In this document: one piece after another, positions 1 to 8,611 of the stretch
How positions within the stretch are numbered: position 1 is the first letter of the stretch
Layout: each line of letters starts with the position of its first letter
Position numbers and translations under genes: made by a program
Notes under the pieces: model-generated
What the model was told of the DNA's origin: nothing
Databases searched by the model: none
The model's input: only the letters and a program-made list of their open reading frames with translations
NCBI GenBank assembly: GCA_000155695.1
Contig: DS990592.1
Coordinates: 1,264,556 to 1,328,555 of the forward strand
Source of the DNA: Verrucomicrobiia bacterium DG1235
GTDB taxonomy: Bacteria > Verrucomicrobiota > Verrucomicrobiia > Opitutales > Opitutaceae
DNA: 64,000 nucleotides
Direction of reading: 5' to 3'

Positions 1-249
1 AAACAACATCGCCGCCCCGACGATCAACAAAACCGCTCCCAAAACATTCTTCGCCAAGTGCCTCAGAGCTCGCAAAGGCGTACGCGGAAGACGCGAGCGC
101 GAACTCTCCACGAAATAGTCCGGACTCATGTAGATCACCGCCAAGGGTACCGCGACCAAGGAGCCGATAAAGGTCAGCAGGCTGATCGCCACGCCCACTA
201 CCACAAGTCCCTGATTCTGGCCGAACCAATCCTGAAAATATTCCCACAT
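1..249 (-). CDS. Small integral membrane protein, PGPGW-like (3' part beyond the window)
   Basis: The reverse strand is open from an ATG at 249 to the window edge, giving 83 residues that start MWEYFQDWFG. Residues about 18-42 form one hydrophobic membrane segment. A basic stretch (RSRLPRTPLRALRHLAKN) follows, and a second hydrophobic segment (VLGAVLLIVGAAMLF) runs off the edge. A basic loop followed by a segment of this kind is usual in the small PGPGW family (PF09656), where the next residues would be LPGxG; that motif would lie outside the window, so the family call is inference. The + strand frame over the same bases has no protein-like features. Confidence 0.55.
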   Translation of the reverse strand, partial: MWEYFQDWFGQNQGLVVVGVAISLLTFIGSLVAVPLAVIYMSPDYFVESSRSRLPRTPLRALRHLAKNVLGAVLLIVGAAMLF

Positions 250-416
250 AGTCGATCAAAACGGAGCAGATTGATGCCGCCGCGCCCGCTGGCGATACCT
301 TTTTTCGAACCGAATCAATCGCCCCAATAAGATAGAAACTAGGGTGTCTGCTGACGCGCAATGAAGAATGCAATCCATAGACAAGCCTAAGCCCAATCAG
401 CTATTCTTGGAGCTCA

Positions 417-818
417 ATGACATCGGGTACTTTCACATTCAGTTCGATCGCTCGCCTCAGCGATTATCAGACCAGCCTAGCAGAAACTGCTAAAAAGCGG
501 CAGGCTGAAGCGACGCCTGCAATCACCAACAGCCCTTCCATCCCTACCGGCCCAGTCGATCCGCGCACCGATCAAGCCCTCCTTTGGAGCGGACTCAAGT
601 CAGCCGAATCATCGAAAGACAGTTCCCAAGCCTTTTCTTTCAGTGGACTGGGCAACACGCCCGCTTTGACAACATCGGCTGGTTTCCAAGCTCCCGATAT
701 CGATCTCGCCTACAATTTCGTGACCATGCAAAACGCATTCGCCTATCGCGATGCTGTGCTCTCCCGAAATCCGGACGCAAGCTCCACCCTCGGTCAAAAC
801 CTCTCCGCCCAATCCTAG
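417..818 (+). CDS. Hypothetical protein, 133 aa
   Basis: An ATG at 417 is preceded by GGAG at a suitable distance and opens a 133-residue frame. The product is rich in Ser, Ala, Thr and Gln, has no signal peptide or membrane segment, and looks largely disordered. Its C-terminal part (about residues 90-133) contains a short predicted helix around DLAYNFVTMQNAFAYRDAVL, which recalls the conserved C-terminal helices of flagellar rod or hook proteins that begin from a DIDLAxNFVxM-like sequence, but no flagellar gene is nearby. I do not recognise a family. The stop overlaps a short sequence (AGAGTAGGGCTAAGCCTC) that recurs near 47640. Confidence 0.5.
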   Translation: MTSGTFTFSSIARLSDYQTSLAETAKKRQAEATPAITNSPSIPTGPVDPRTDQALLWSGLKSAESSKDSSQAFSFSGLGNTPALTTSAGFQAPDIDLAYNFVTMQNAFAYRDAVLSRNPDASSTLGQNLSAQS

Positions 819-1008
819 AGTAGGGCTAAGCCTCCACGCGCACTTGCTATATCAAAATATTGGATACGCATCCAGGGACCGGCATTCCTAGCCTGATTCA
901 CCTATTTTTGAGACCTCTCGCTACGCCTCGCTGATAAAATTGCCGCACCACTCCCACCGCGCTCCCCCAAGGCGAGCGCGTCCAATGATCAATGACAGCG
1001 AGCGTGGC

Positions 1009-1131
1009 TCACAAAGCGGGAATCGCGACGGCGAGAATCAGTAAGATAAACACCATGCAAACGATCGCGATCATGAAGCGCTGATTATGATTATCCCAAT
1101 GAACCTTGAGCTTATGTTTACGGCTATGCAT
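1009..1131 (-). CDS. Small single-span membrane protein, 40 aa
   Basis: The frame can be extended upstream to 1242, but the ATG at 1131 is preceded by GAAAGGG six bases upstream, and the residues before it look non-coding. The resulting protein (starts MHSRKHKLKVHW) has a basic, histidine- and asparagine-rich head of about 20 residues and one C-terminal membrane segment (MIAIVCMVFILLILAVAIPAL region). This is the usual build of tiny tail-anchored membrane proteins. No family is recognised. It lies just beyond the terminator that follows the cold-shock gene, so it is probably transcribed from its own promoter. Confidence 0.5.
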   Translation of the reverse strand: MHSRKHKLKVHWDNHNQRFMIAIVCMVFILLILAVAIPAL

Positions 1132-1240
1132 GAAAACCCTTTCTCGAAAGACTAAAGCATAACCACCCGACCCCTTGCGCACAAGAAGATCTTCTCGAGC
1201 CGATACCGCCTCAAAAACTTCGATGCCAGATCCCGGACAC

Positions 1241-1272
1241 AAAAAATAGGAGAAGCCTAAGCCTCTCCTATT
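1241..1272 (-). terminator. Rho-independent terminator downstream of the cold-shock gene
   Basis: Read on the minus strand, AATAGGAGAGGC and GCTTCTCCTATT pair around a 4-base loop (one mismatch) and run straight into TTTTTT. The position, about 90 bases past the cold-shock stop codon, and the U-tract on the minus strand fit termination of that gene. Confidence 0.75.
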
Positions 1273-1361
1273 AATTGTGTTCGAAATTCAATTCCGCGAA
1301 TCCCATAGCGCCTCGAGAGGCGACGCCTTCCGGCGCTTGCGAGAGATTCTAGGACAAGGCT

Positions 1362-1556
1362 CTAAACCTTTTGTACTTTAGTGGCGCAAGGACCCTTACG
1401 GCCTTCACCAATTTCGAATTCTACGGAATCGCCTTCATTGAGGGCGTATCCATCTGTCTCAGAATGATGCACGAAAAGGTCGTCTCCGCCTTCGCTCTGT
1501 TGAATGAAGCCGTAGCCCTTTTCTTGATCAAACCACTTAATTGTTCCTTTTGGCAT
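1362..1556 (-). CDS. Cold-shock domain protein (CspA family), 64 aa
   Basis: A single cold-shock domain fills the protein: [18 protein letters not shown] carries the RNP1 motif (KGYGFI), and DDLFVHHSE is the RNP2-type motif. The family binds single-stranded RNA and DNA and acts as an RNA chaperone in the cytoplasm. The length (64 residues) is typical. The start at 1556 is chosen because family members begin directly at this Met; the 30 in-frame residues upstream are not protein-like. The Shine-Dalgarno sequence is weak and the leader between 1557 and about 1660 is AU-rich near the start, as is common for csp leaders that respond to temperature. A good terminator follows. Confidence 0.95.
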   Translation of the reverse strand: MPKGTIKWFDQEKGYGFIQQSEGGDDLFVHHSETDGYALNEGDSVEFEIGEGRKGPCATKVQKV

Positions 1557-1816
1557 ATGTATATTTTGTATTAACGAACCGCAATTAGAGCCCGGAGTGC
1601 TTCCGAGAGACGCGATTCGCACGGCACCGTAGGGAAGAAACCGCATATGTCTAAGCTTTTTAATGAAACCGCAGAACTCGCTTCAATAAAATGCGCCGCC
1701 GACAAGCTTAAACAGGGGCATACCAGCCATCTCCCTAAAGCTGGATTTTTTTTGAGCTTCATGACTCGAAACTCAGTTTTTTCGCGAATACAGGCCTTCG
1801 TGCCACAATCAGACCC

Positions 1817-2992
1817 CTATTTCCTACCCATCAACCAATCCATCACTCGCGCAAAATCCCACTTGCTGGCAGCTTCCTGCATCGCCTGATACTCGCTCCA
1901 CGCTGCCGCCGTCATTATCCCAACCGGTCCCGTATAGATTCCACCGAAGCCCCTGTCGTCATGCACGCGGACCGCTAGAACATTGCTATCACTCAAGAGC
2001 GAGGCGGAAAACTCGTAAGCACGACTCATCTGATAGAAATCCAAACCGCTAGCCCTATCGGACGCGTCCAGATTGCCCGTCCGCCCAATTGACACTCCGT
2101 TGAGAAAGACCTCATCCGTATCGTCTATCTTGCCAAGCAGCAAAACAAGGCTCTCACCCTCCGAAACAGCAAGTCGCCCAAAGCCCTTCCTATACCAAGC
2201 GTAGCCGTCAAAATCGGCATACCCGACCGCGTCCCATGCAATGGGAACGTGGATACGCGAAAATCCGGAATCATCAAAGCCAGACTCCTTCCAGGAAGAG
2301 TCGTCGCCTGTCCGGAATTTCCAGTCACCCGCCAGATCTATCAAAGGTTGAGGCAAGTCCGTCGCGTACAGGCCTACCTCGCCCCGCACGATCCCACCTC
2401 CTTGTTCCGCGTCGTAGACCCTCACCGCTATGAGGTTGTCATCGCCGGCACGCACCAGCCCATCCGGCACGCGATACACCCGATCCCGATTCCAGGCCGT
2501 TTCGCAATCCGGCAAGAATCGCCCCTCCCCGCCGATTCGCCGCCCATTCACAAAAACTTCGTCCACTTCGTCTACTCGTCCCACAAACGCGTACAGACTC
2601 CTTTCGGTATCCTCAGATTCAATACGGAAGGTCCGACGATACCAGGCATAGCCATCGTAGCCTCTATACCCTTCGCCCTCCCAGTCCGCCGGCACGTCTA
2701 CCGTCGACCAGCTGGAGTCGTCAAAGCGAGGTTCCGCCCAACGCACATCGTCACCAATCGAAAAACGCCAGTCACCTTCTAGATCCACCGCTAGAGAACG
2801 CGTCTCCTTCGTTATGAAGCTCGACGACGCCGGATATTTCGCATTCGCCCCGGCCCCGTCATCATCGTCGTCAAACATCCCAATCAATCCCGTGCCACCC
2901 AAGGCCGTCGCAACCGCCACCAATACTGGAAGAAACGCATTCGATGACTCGCATTTCTTCTTCTTGGACTTGTCAATTTCTTCGGTGAACAT
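1817..2992 (-). CDS. Membrane-anchored protein with two tandem galactose-binding/jelly-roll domains
   Basis: This 391-residue protein starts with a charged cytoplasmic-type head (KSKKKKCESS), then one hydrophobic segment (about 20-40), then a run of five Asp and Gly/Ala-rich linker. Two homologous beta-sandwich domains follow at roughly 68-215 and 216-370. Each has the pattern DL.GDWxFxxGDDxxW, FDDSxW, DGYAWYRxxF, DExFxNGxxIG and IAVRVYD. That pattern belongs to the sugar-binding (galactose-binding-like) domain found with GH2 enzymes and sialate O-acetylesterases. No catalytic domain is present, so it is probably a periplasmic carbohydrate- or cell-wall-binding protein. It follows the SPFH and RHH genes on the same strand (14 bp gap to the RHH gene) and is probably in their operon. 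Confidence 0.75.
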   Translation of the reverse strand: MFTEEIDKSKKKKCESSNAFLPVLVAVATALGGTGLIGMFDDDDDGAGANAKYPASSSFITKETRSLAVDLEGDWRFSIGDDVRWAEPRFDDSSWSTVDVPADWEGEGYRGYDGYAWYRRTFRIESEDTERSLYAFVGRVDEVDEVFVNGRRIGGEGRFLPDCETAWNRDRVYRVPDGLVRAGDDNLIAVRVYDAEQGGGIVRGEVGLYATDLPQPLIDLAGDWKFRTGDDSSWKESGFDDSGFSRIHVPIAWDAVGYADFDGYAWYRKGFGRLAVSEGESLVLLLGKIDDTDEVFLNGVSIGRTGNLDASDRASGLDFYQMSRAYEFSASLLSDSNVLAVRVHDDRGFGGIYTGPVGIMTAAAWSEYQAMQEAASKWDFARVMDWLMGRK

Positions 2993-3006
2993 CGGTAAGA
3001 TAATAA

Positions 3007-3198
3007 TTAACTGTTATCGGACTTTTTGTCTTCTGACCGAGAAGCATCGCTCCCCTTTCGCCGGCGAACAGCCTCCCTCAAGAGAAACTCCACCTGTCCG
3101 TTCACGCTCCGAAAATCCTGGTGCGCCCATGCTTCAATCTCTTCGAAAAGCTTCGGGTCAATTCGCAAAGGGAAGGACTTTCTCTTGGGACTAGCCAT
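3007..3198 (-). CDS. Ribbon-helix-helix (Arc/MetJ-type) DNA-binding protein, 63 aa
   Basis: The protein is MASPKRKSFPLRIDPKLFEE... : a basic N-terminus, a beta strand (SFPLRID), helix A (PKLFEEIEAWAHQDF), a turn with SVNGQ, and helix B (VEFLLREAVRRR), which is the Arc-type fold. The strand residues K-F-L-R would contact bases in the major groove. The tail is acidic and disordered. The start at 3198 gives the compact family length; residues encoded upstream are not conserved-looking. It lies 84 bp downstream of the SPFH gene, a pairing I know from many other bacteria, so it probably either regulates this operon (see the palindrome at 4196-4229) or works with the SPFH protein. Confidence 0.85.
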   Translation of the reverse strand: MASPKRKSFPLRIDPKLFEEIEAWAHQDFRSVNGQVEFLLREAVRRRKGSDASRSEDKKSDNS

Positions 3199-3282
3199 TG
3201 TCTGGAAAAACGAAAACCGTGTTATCAAAAATCGGATACAGGGCAAAACGCCTGCATCCGAAACCAAGATTCAAAAAGAAAA

Positions 3283-4179
3283 CTAGCTGTAAAGCGTGCC
3301 CGTGTTTACGACCGGATGCACCTCTGACTCTCCACAGAGCACCACAAGCAAGTTGCTCACCATCGAGGCCTTTCGCTCATTATCGAGATCGACCACCTCC
3401 TTCTTGGCTAGCTCGTCGAGCGCGAGCTCGACCATGCCGACCGCCCCTTGCACGATCTTTGTGCGGGCCGCGACGATCGCCTCCGCCTGTTGCCTGCGCA
3501 GCATCACCTGAGCGATTTCGGGAGCATACGCCAAGTGAGTAAGCCTCGCCTCCTCCACACGAACCCCCGCCTTGCCGAGTCGTTCCTGCAACTCCTTTTG
3601 CAAAGCCTCGTTCACCGCGTCCGTAGCAGAGCGTAAAGTGACCTCGTCCCCATCGCCTCTATCGTAGGCATAGGCACTGGCCAGATGACGTACCGCAGAC
3701 TCGCTCTGCACCGAGACGTAATGCGTGTAATTGTCGACGTCGAAACTGGCCTGTGCCGTATCCTCGACCCTCCAAACCACTACCGTGGCGATTTCGATCG
3801 GATTGCCCCGCTTGTCGTTCACCTTCAGCTTCTCTCCATTGAGATTACGAGCCCGAAGAGAAACCTTCTCCTTTTTCATTAAAGGATTTCGCCAGAAAAA
3901 TCCGCTGTCGCGCACCGTCCCCTTGTACGCCCCGAAAAGAATCAAAACCGCCGAAGTGTTCGGCTGAAGGGTGAAAAAGCCAATCGATACGAATACCGCC
4001 GCCAAAAGCGAAAGAATCCCAACGATCGCGTAGAGCGGAATCTCCCCGACGAGGGATGCAATTGTCAGAAAAATCCCTCCAAAGAAAAGCAAGAGGGCAA
4101 AGAACAACACGAACCAGCCGTTAGCGGCCGATGTGATCTCCTCGCTGTTTACCGAGGAACTTGTGATTTCATTTTTCAT
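3283..4179 (-). CDS. SPFH/band 7 domain membrane protein
   Basis: 298 residues. Two closely spaced hydrophobic segments occupy about 22-70 ([19 protein letters not shown] and [20 protein letters not shown]), followed by an SPFH/prohibitin domain: [18 protein letters not shown], then [19 protein letters not shown], and a helical region with [27 protein letters not shown] and [26 protein letters not shown] proteins form oligomeric membrane cages that organise lipid domains or shield membrane proteases. The ATG at 4179 is preferred over a TTG 27 bases upstream because it lies just downstream of a strong promoter. The RHH gene and the double jelly-roll gene follow on the same strand. Confidence 0.9.
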   Translation of the reverse strand: MKNEITSSSVNSEEITSAANGWFVLFFALLLFFGGIFLTIASLVGEIPLYAIVGILSLLAAVFVSIGFFTLQPNTSAVLILFGAYKGTVRDSGFFWRNPLMKKEKVSLRARNLNGEKLKVNDKRGNPIEIATVVVWRVEDTAQASFDVDNYTHYVSVQSESAVRHLASAYAYDRGDGDEVTLRSATDAVNEALQKELQERLGKAGVRVEEARLTHLAYAPEIAQVMLRRQQAEAIVAARTKIVQGAVGMVELALDELAKKEVVDLDNERKASMVSNLLVVLCGESEVHPVVNTGTLYS

Positions 4180-4195
4180 TGTTTCTGTTTTTAAG

Positions 4196-4229
4196 AGTGA
4201 GATCAAAGTGATATCACTTTGATCTCACT
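4196..4229. promoter_or_regulatory. 34-bp perfect palindrome, candidate operator of the SPFH-RHH operon
   Basis: The left half is AGTGAGATCAAAGTGAT and the right half is its exact reverse complement. It contains two direct copies of AGTGANATCA, at 4196 and 4207 (11 bp apart, about one helical turn), and the mirror-image pair on the other strand. It sits between the -35 box and start codon of the SPFH gene and covers the -10 box. Arc-type proteins bind cooperatively to repeated half-sites of this kind, and such a protein is encoded two genes downstream in the same direction. The operator role is inference; the symmetry is directly visible. Confidence 0.75.
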
Positions 4230-4235
4230 TGTCAA
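4208..4235 (-). promoter_or_regulatory. Sigma-70-type promoter of the SPFH gene
   Basis: On the minus strand a consensus -35 box TTGACA (4235-4230) is followed after 16 bp by TATCAC (4213-4208). Transcription would start near 4201, leaving a leader of about 22 bases before the ATG at 4179. The -10 box and spacer lie within the 34-bp palindrome, so binding there should block RNA polymerase. Confidence 0.65.
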
Positions 4236-4379
4236 GTTTAGACCAGTCTTCTGAATTCCAAACGTCGTCCTAATACTTTCGAATTAATCTTCCAAATTCC
4301 TAGGACTTGTAAGAAAAACACCCGTGATTGATCGCTACATCTTCACCCTAAACCCTCGACGTACATTAAACGAATAATC

Positions 4380-5765
4380 ATGTCAGACCCCACACCCCAG
4401 CTCGCACCGAGCAACGCCAAACCCCAGATCTTCAACGTCTCACGGCGCTCCTTCCTCAAACGCTGCTCGCTCACCGCCCTCGCAACCGGACTCCCCCTCT
4501 GGTTCGTTGAACGCGAGCTCGCCGCTGCCGACGCCAAGACATCAAAGCTCTCCGCCAACGATCGCCCGGGCATCGCCCTCATCGGCTGCGGCGGCATGGG
4601 CGGAGCCGACGCGGAAATGGCCGCCTACTACGGCGATATGATTGCGGTCTGCGACGTCGATAAACTGCGCGCCGCCGAAAAGGCGAAAAACCTAACCAAA
4701 GCCGGGAAAAAGCCCAAGATCTACTCCGACTTCCGAAAGCTCCTCGAGAACAAGGACATCGACGTCATCATCAACGCCACGCCCGACCACTGGCATACCC
4801 TTGTCAACTACGCCGCCGCCCGAGCGGGTAAAGACATCTATGGAGAAAAGCCGCTCACCCTCACCATCGACGAAGGACGCCACCTCATAAAAGCCGTCCG
4901 CGACCACAAAGCCATCCTCCAGACCGGTACCCAACAACGCAGCTACGCCCGCTTCCGCCTCGCTTGCGAACTCGTGCGAAACGGGCGGCTCGGCAAACTC
5001 AAGGAAGCCAACGTCTGGCTCCCCGCCGGACTTCGAGAAGGTCCGTTCCCCACCGCGCCCGTACCTGCCGAGCTCGATTGGGACTTCTGGCAAGGACAAG
5101 CTCCCGCCGCGGAATACGTTCCCCAACGCTGCCATGGAAACTTCCGCTTCTGGTACGAGTACTCCGGCGGCACAATGACCGACTGGGGAGCTCACCACAA
5201 CGACATCGCCTACTGGGCCATCGGCATCATCGCCCCACGCGAAGTTTCATCAGTGCGCCTCAGCGAGCCCATCCCGGGAGGCTACAACGCCTACGCGGAC
5301 TATACCGTCGCCTACACTTACGCAAACGGAGTGCGCCTCAATATCCACACAACTAAGGACGACTCCATCTACGGCGCCGTCGTGAATCCTGACGGCCAAC
5401 GAAACGGTATCCGTTTCGAGGGTACAGACGGCTGGATTTGGGTAAACCGAGACGGCATCGAAGCCAGCGATCCCGAACTGCTAAAAGCGGATCTTCCAGA
5501 AGACGCCGTCCAGCTCTACGTCAGCAAAAACCATATGGCCAACTTCTTCGACTGTGTACGCACTCGCGAAGAACCCATCTGCAACGTCGAGACAGGACAC
5601 CGCTCCGCAACCATGTGCCACCTGGGAGCGATCTCCCTCCGCACCGGACGCTCCCTCACATGGGACTACGACGTTGAACGCTTTGTCGGTCCACATGCCG
5701 CAGAAGCCAACGCCCATGTCGTGCGCGAGATGCGCGCCCCATACGACTACAGCTTCGTAATCTAG
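4380..5765 (+). CDS. Tat-exported Gfo/Idh/MocA family oxidoreductase
   Basis: 461 residues. A twin-arginine signal (SRRSFLKR at about 21-28, then a hydrophobic stretch and AAADA cleavage region) indicates folded, cofactor-loaded export. The Rossmann domain begins at about 63 (PGIALIGCGGMGGAD). VICDVD-like (MIAVCDVDKLRA) and NATPDHWHTLVNYAAARAGK with YGEKPLT are the classic Gfo/Idh/MocA signatures, the last Lys being the catalytic one. The C-terminal domain carries GGTMTDWGAHHNDIAYW. Exported members of this type are numerous in Planctomycetes and Verrucomicrobiota and act on sugars or glycosides, with NAD(P) bound tightly. The substrate cannot be read from sequence, and it stands alone as a gene. 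Confidence 0.9.
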   Translation: MSDPTPQLAPSNAKPQIFNVSRRSFLKRCSLTALATGLPLWFVERELAAADAKTSKLSANDRPGIALIGCGGMGGADAEMAAYYGDMIAVCDVDKLRAAEKAKNLTKAGKKPKIYSDFRKLLENKDIDVIINATPDHWHTLVNYAAARAGKDIYGEKPLTLTIDEGRHLIKAVRDHKAILQTGTQQRSYARFRLACELVRNGRLGKLKEANVWLPAGLREGPFPTAPVPAELDWDFWQGQAPAAEYVPQRCHGNFRFWYEYSGGTMTDWGAHHNDIAYWAIGIIAPREVSSVRLSEPIPGGYNAYADYTVAYTYANGVRLNIHTTKDDSIYGAVVNPDGQRNGIRFEGTDGWIWVNRDGIEASDPELLKADLPEDAVQLYVSKNHMANFFDCVRTREEPICNVETGHRSATMCHLGAISLRTGRSLTWDYDVERFVGPHAAEANAHVVREMRAPYDYSFVI

Positions 5766-5914
5766 GTCCCGAATCAGCTTGAAACTCCCCAGGGTGGAGA
5801 TCCGACCCGAAAGGTAACAATTCCAAGGGCAACGAAGGCGATACCCACGCCCTCGCTGCCCCAGTTAATCTCGTCCAAGCTACCGCTAGCTAGACATTAC
5901 ACCAAATTGAATGC

Positions 5915-6835
5915 GTGAATTTCCATTCACGCTCCCATAGACGCGAACCGCGAAAAGGAGTTGCATTACAATTATGTAATGAAAAGCGAAGGCCCGGCGG
6001 ACGCCCAATAAGTCCAGAAGCCCAAAAAACTGCCTCATTTCAGACTTTAAACCCACGCGTTCTTAGGACAGGAACACGCATCAATTTCTTAAAAAAAGTT
6101 CCACCCGCTGTAATCGGCATACTCGCGGTCAACGTCCTATTCTTCGCGGCAAGTTCCTTGCCCGCCCTCAGAGAGACAATGCTCAACCTTTTCGCGCTGC
6201 ACTACCCGCAGAACGACAAGTTCCAGATTTGGCAATTCGTCAGCCACATGTTCATGCACGGGAGCCCTACGCATATCCTTTTCAATATGTTCGGCGTCTA
6301 CACCTTCGGCATCCATCTGGAACGCATGTGGGGCACGAAGCGCTTCCTCATCTTCTACTTCATTTCGGGAATCGGCGCCGCAACCATCTATACCGGTATC
6401 AATATATATGAATTCGGCAACTACTACAGCTACCTGACAACCAACGGCGTATCCATTGATAAAATACAGTCACTGCTAGACTCTAGCACCCCGCAATCGA
6501 GCTTCCTTTATCTCCTCAAAGCCGAGGAACAATGGGATTTTCTCTCCCTCTACCACTCGCCCATGGTCGGAGCCTCCGGAGCCCTCTACGGCATACTGGT
6601 CGCCTTCGCCATGCTCTTCCCCACCGCGAAGCTCTACCTTCTCTTTCTACCCATGCCCATCGCGGCGAAGTACCTCGTGCCCGCCCTCCTACTCTTCGAT
6701 CTCTTCTCAGGAGTCACCGGATTTTCGCTTTTCGGAGGAGGCATCGCCCATTTCGCCCACATTGGCGGAGCCGTCATCGGATTCTCGCTTATGACCTACT
6801 GGCGAAAGACCCTTCCGCGGCGCTACTACCAGTAA
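5915..6835 (+). CDS. Rhomboid family intramembrane serine protease
   Basis: The body of the protein is a clear rhomboid: TM1 (PPAVIGILAVNVLFFAAS), the L1 region ending WQFVSHMFMHGSPTHILFNM, the catalytic serine motif GASGALYG, and the catalytic histidine in the last helices (AHIGGAVIGF). An insertion of about 50 residues follows TM3. Rhomboids cleave single-pass membrane proteins within the bilayer. The start is uncertain: the frame opens at GTG 5915, but the first 55 residues are not rhomboid-like and contain no Met. A strong AGGACAGGA occurs just before an in-frame ATC at 6080, exactly where family members normally begin (INFLKKVPP). Confidence 0.85.
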   Translation: MNFHSRSHRREPRKGVALQLCNEKRRPGGRPISPEAQKTASFQTLNPRVLRTGTRINFLKKVPPAVIGILAVNVLFFAASSLPALRETMLNLFALHYPQNDKFQIWQFVSHMFMHGSPTHILFNMFGVYTFGIHLERMWGTKRFLIFYFISGIGAATIYTGINIYEFGNYYSYLTTNGVSIDKIQSLLDSSTPQSSFLYLLKAEEQWDFLSLYHSPMVGASGALYGILVAFAMLFPTAKLYLLFLPMPIAAKYLVPALLLFDLFSGVTGFSLFGGGIAHFAHIGGAVIGFSLMTYWRKTLPRRYYQ

Positions 6836-7008
6836 GGCGCCTTACGGCTTTGACCCTTCGCTCAAGATCCCAACCGCCCGATCGGAACCAAGGTCAAGTG
6901 GCGCGATATCCAAACTATCAATACCCATTGCGGCTACCGGTCTATTAAGAGAGCCTCGCAAGAAGTGCGTCCACACGCCTCCTGATTCAATTTGCGTAGG
7001 GAGAGACA

Positions 7009-8586
7009 ATGAATCTCTCCTCACTCAAAACTGAATCTTACATGAATACCCACAACAAAGCCCCAGCAAAATCACCGCACAACCCACTCGCTCACCTGGT
7101 CAAAACACCCAAGACCTCGGTCGCGAATAAGCTTATCGTCGGCCTTAGCTGCTTCGCAGCGGCCACCTCGTTCACAGTCAGCTCGATGAACGCTCAAGTT
7201 TCTGAATCGACCGTAACAGAAGATGAAAAATTGAAAATAAGCTTCAATGGCGCCCCTGGCGAACACTACGCAACCGAACGCGCCGAAAGCCTGAAGCCAC
7301 CGGTCAACTGGACTCCCTTTCACTCGCGAAAGGCGGACTCAAACGGATTGGTAGAGTTCTCAGATTCCCTCGAACAAACACAACAATTCTACCGGATCCG
7401 CCCTGGGTCCATCTATCCGCCACTCGTCTACGCAAGCGAAAACACCGGAGCCGACTACCCTCTTCCCGTACTGCCTGAACTGGCTGATCTCCCTGTCGTG
7501 GAGCCCCTCACCGATCCCTTCGAGTGGTCGGACGGGAGCGGCCGCTCAATCGAATTCGCTGACTGGTCTCGTCGTCGAGCCGAAATCAAAGCCGAAATCG
7601 AGAACTACGAAATCGGGCCAAAACCAGACCGTCCTAGTGATATCACCGCCAGCTACACCGACGGCATACTCACAGTCAACATAACAGAAAACGAAGAAAC
7701 CCTCACCCTTACCTCCGAAATTATCCTGCCAACCGGAGACGGTCCTTTCCCAGCGATCATAGGCATCGGAGCAGGCACAGGCAGCCTTCCCTCGGATATC
7801 TTCAGCAGCAGGGACATCGCCCAAATCACCTTCAACTTCGGACAGGTCATGGCTCACACCCAGTCCCGAGGCAACGAACCAATCAACCGGCTGTACCCAG
7901 ATCTGACCTACATGGGAGCCTACGCCGCCTGGCCCTGGGGAATCAGCCGCCTCATCGACGGCCTCGAACTCGTACAAGAGGACCTACCCATCGACCTAGA
8001 GCACCTCGCGGTAAGCGGATGCTCCTTCGCTGGCAAGATGGCCCTTTTCGCTGGCGCCTTCGACGAACGCATCGCCCTCACCATCGCCCAAGAATCAGGC
8101 GGAGGTGGCGCCGCCGCATGGCGCGTATCCGAAACCTTGGGCAACGTCGAAACACTCGGAGCCACCAATTTCCAGTGGTTCAAGACAAGCATGCGATCCT
8201 TCGCCGGAAGCAACGTCTCGAAACTTCCCATGGATCACCACGAGCTCATGGCCATGGTGGCTCCGAGGGCATTGCTCGTTCTGGGCAATCCGGACTTCGT
8301 CTGGCTCGCCGACGAATCAGGCTACGTCTCCTGCAGAGCCGCCCATAGAGTCTGGGAAAACTTCGGCATCGGTGACAGGTTCGGCTTCTCCATCGTCGAC
8401 GGACATGGACACTGCGCCCTCCCCAACAGCCAGAGACCAGAGGTGGAAGCCTTCGTTGAAAAGTTCCTCCTAGATATCGAAGAGGCTGACACAGACGTGA
8501 CAATACACCCATACGAAACCGTCGACTACGGCCGGTGGACAGAATGGTGGGGAACAGAAGATCCCGTCTTCCCTGGCGACGAATAA
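7009..8586 (+). CDS. Secreted glucuronoyl esterase-like protein (CE15) with N-terminal beta domain
   Basis: 525 residues; GGGAGAG precedes the ATG. A long basic N-terminus with a hydrophobic core (about 41-60, ending MNAQ) is a signal peptide. Residues about 74-132 form a small beta domain ending QQFYRIRPG. The catalytic domain runs from about 165: nucleophile in GCSFAGKMAL (Ser339), acid in QESGGGGAAAWR (Glu362), DHHELMAMVAPRALLVL and the His in DGHGHCALP (about 468). CE15 enzymes cleave ester links between lignin alcohols and 4-O-methylglucuronic acid on xylan. The usual Arg after the nucleophile (GCSRxGK), which helps the oxyanion hole, is Phe340 here. A carbohydrate esterase gene follows 82 bp downstream. 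Confidence 0.85.
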   Translation: MNLSSLKTESYMNTHNKAPAKSPHNPLAHLVKTPKTSVANKLIVGLSCFAAATSFTVSSMNAQVSESTVTEDEKLKISFNGAPGEHYATERAESLKPPVNWTPFHSRKADSNGLVEFSDSLEQTQQFYRIRPGSIYPPLVYASENTGADYPLPVLPELADLPVVEPLTDPFEWSDGSGRSIEFADWSRRRAEIKAEIENYEIGPKPDRPSDITASYTDGILTVNITENEETLTLTSEIILPTGDGPFPAIIGIGAGTGSLPSDIFSSRDIAQITFNFGQVMAHTQSRGNEPINRLYPDLTYMGAYAAWPWGISRLIDGLELVQEDLPIDLEHLAVSGCSFAGKMALFAGAFDERIALTIAQESGGGGAAAWRVSETLGNVETLGATNFQWFKTSMRSFAGSNVSKLPMDHHELMAMVAPRALLVLGNPDFVWLADESGYVSCRAAHRVWENFGIGDRFGFSIVDGHGHCALPNSQRPEVEAFVEKFLLDIEEADTDVTIHPYETVDYGRWTEWWGTEDPVFPGDE

Positions 8587-8611
8587 GCCACCCCTCGTCG
8601 AAACTCTAAAA

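Noticed and set aside
1557-1646. N-terminal extension of the cold-shock protein
   Set aside because: Cold-shock proteins begin at the Met encoded at 1556; the extra residues are not conserved-like.
1750-1792. Hairpin GAGCTTC/GAAACTC followed by TTTTTT on the plus strand, a possible terminator
   Set aside because: No plus-strand gene ends here, and on the minus strand the U-tract is on the wrong side; the stem includes a wobble pair.
2249-2782. Long open frame on the plus strand opposite the double jelly-roll gene
   Set aside because: It is the antisense of a well-supported protein with clear domain repeats; the translated product has no motifs and biased composition.
7637-7649. Partial match AGTGATATCAC to the SPFH operator inside the CE15 gene
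   Set aside because: It lies in coding sequence, lacks the outer half-sites and is probably chance.
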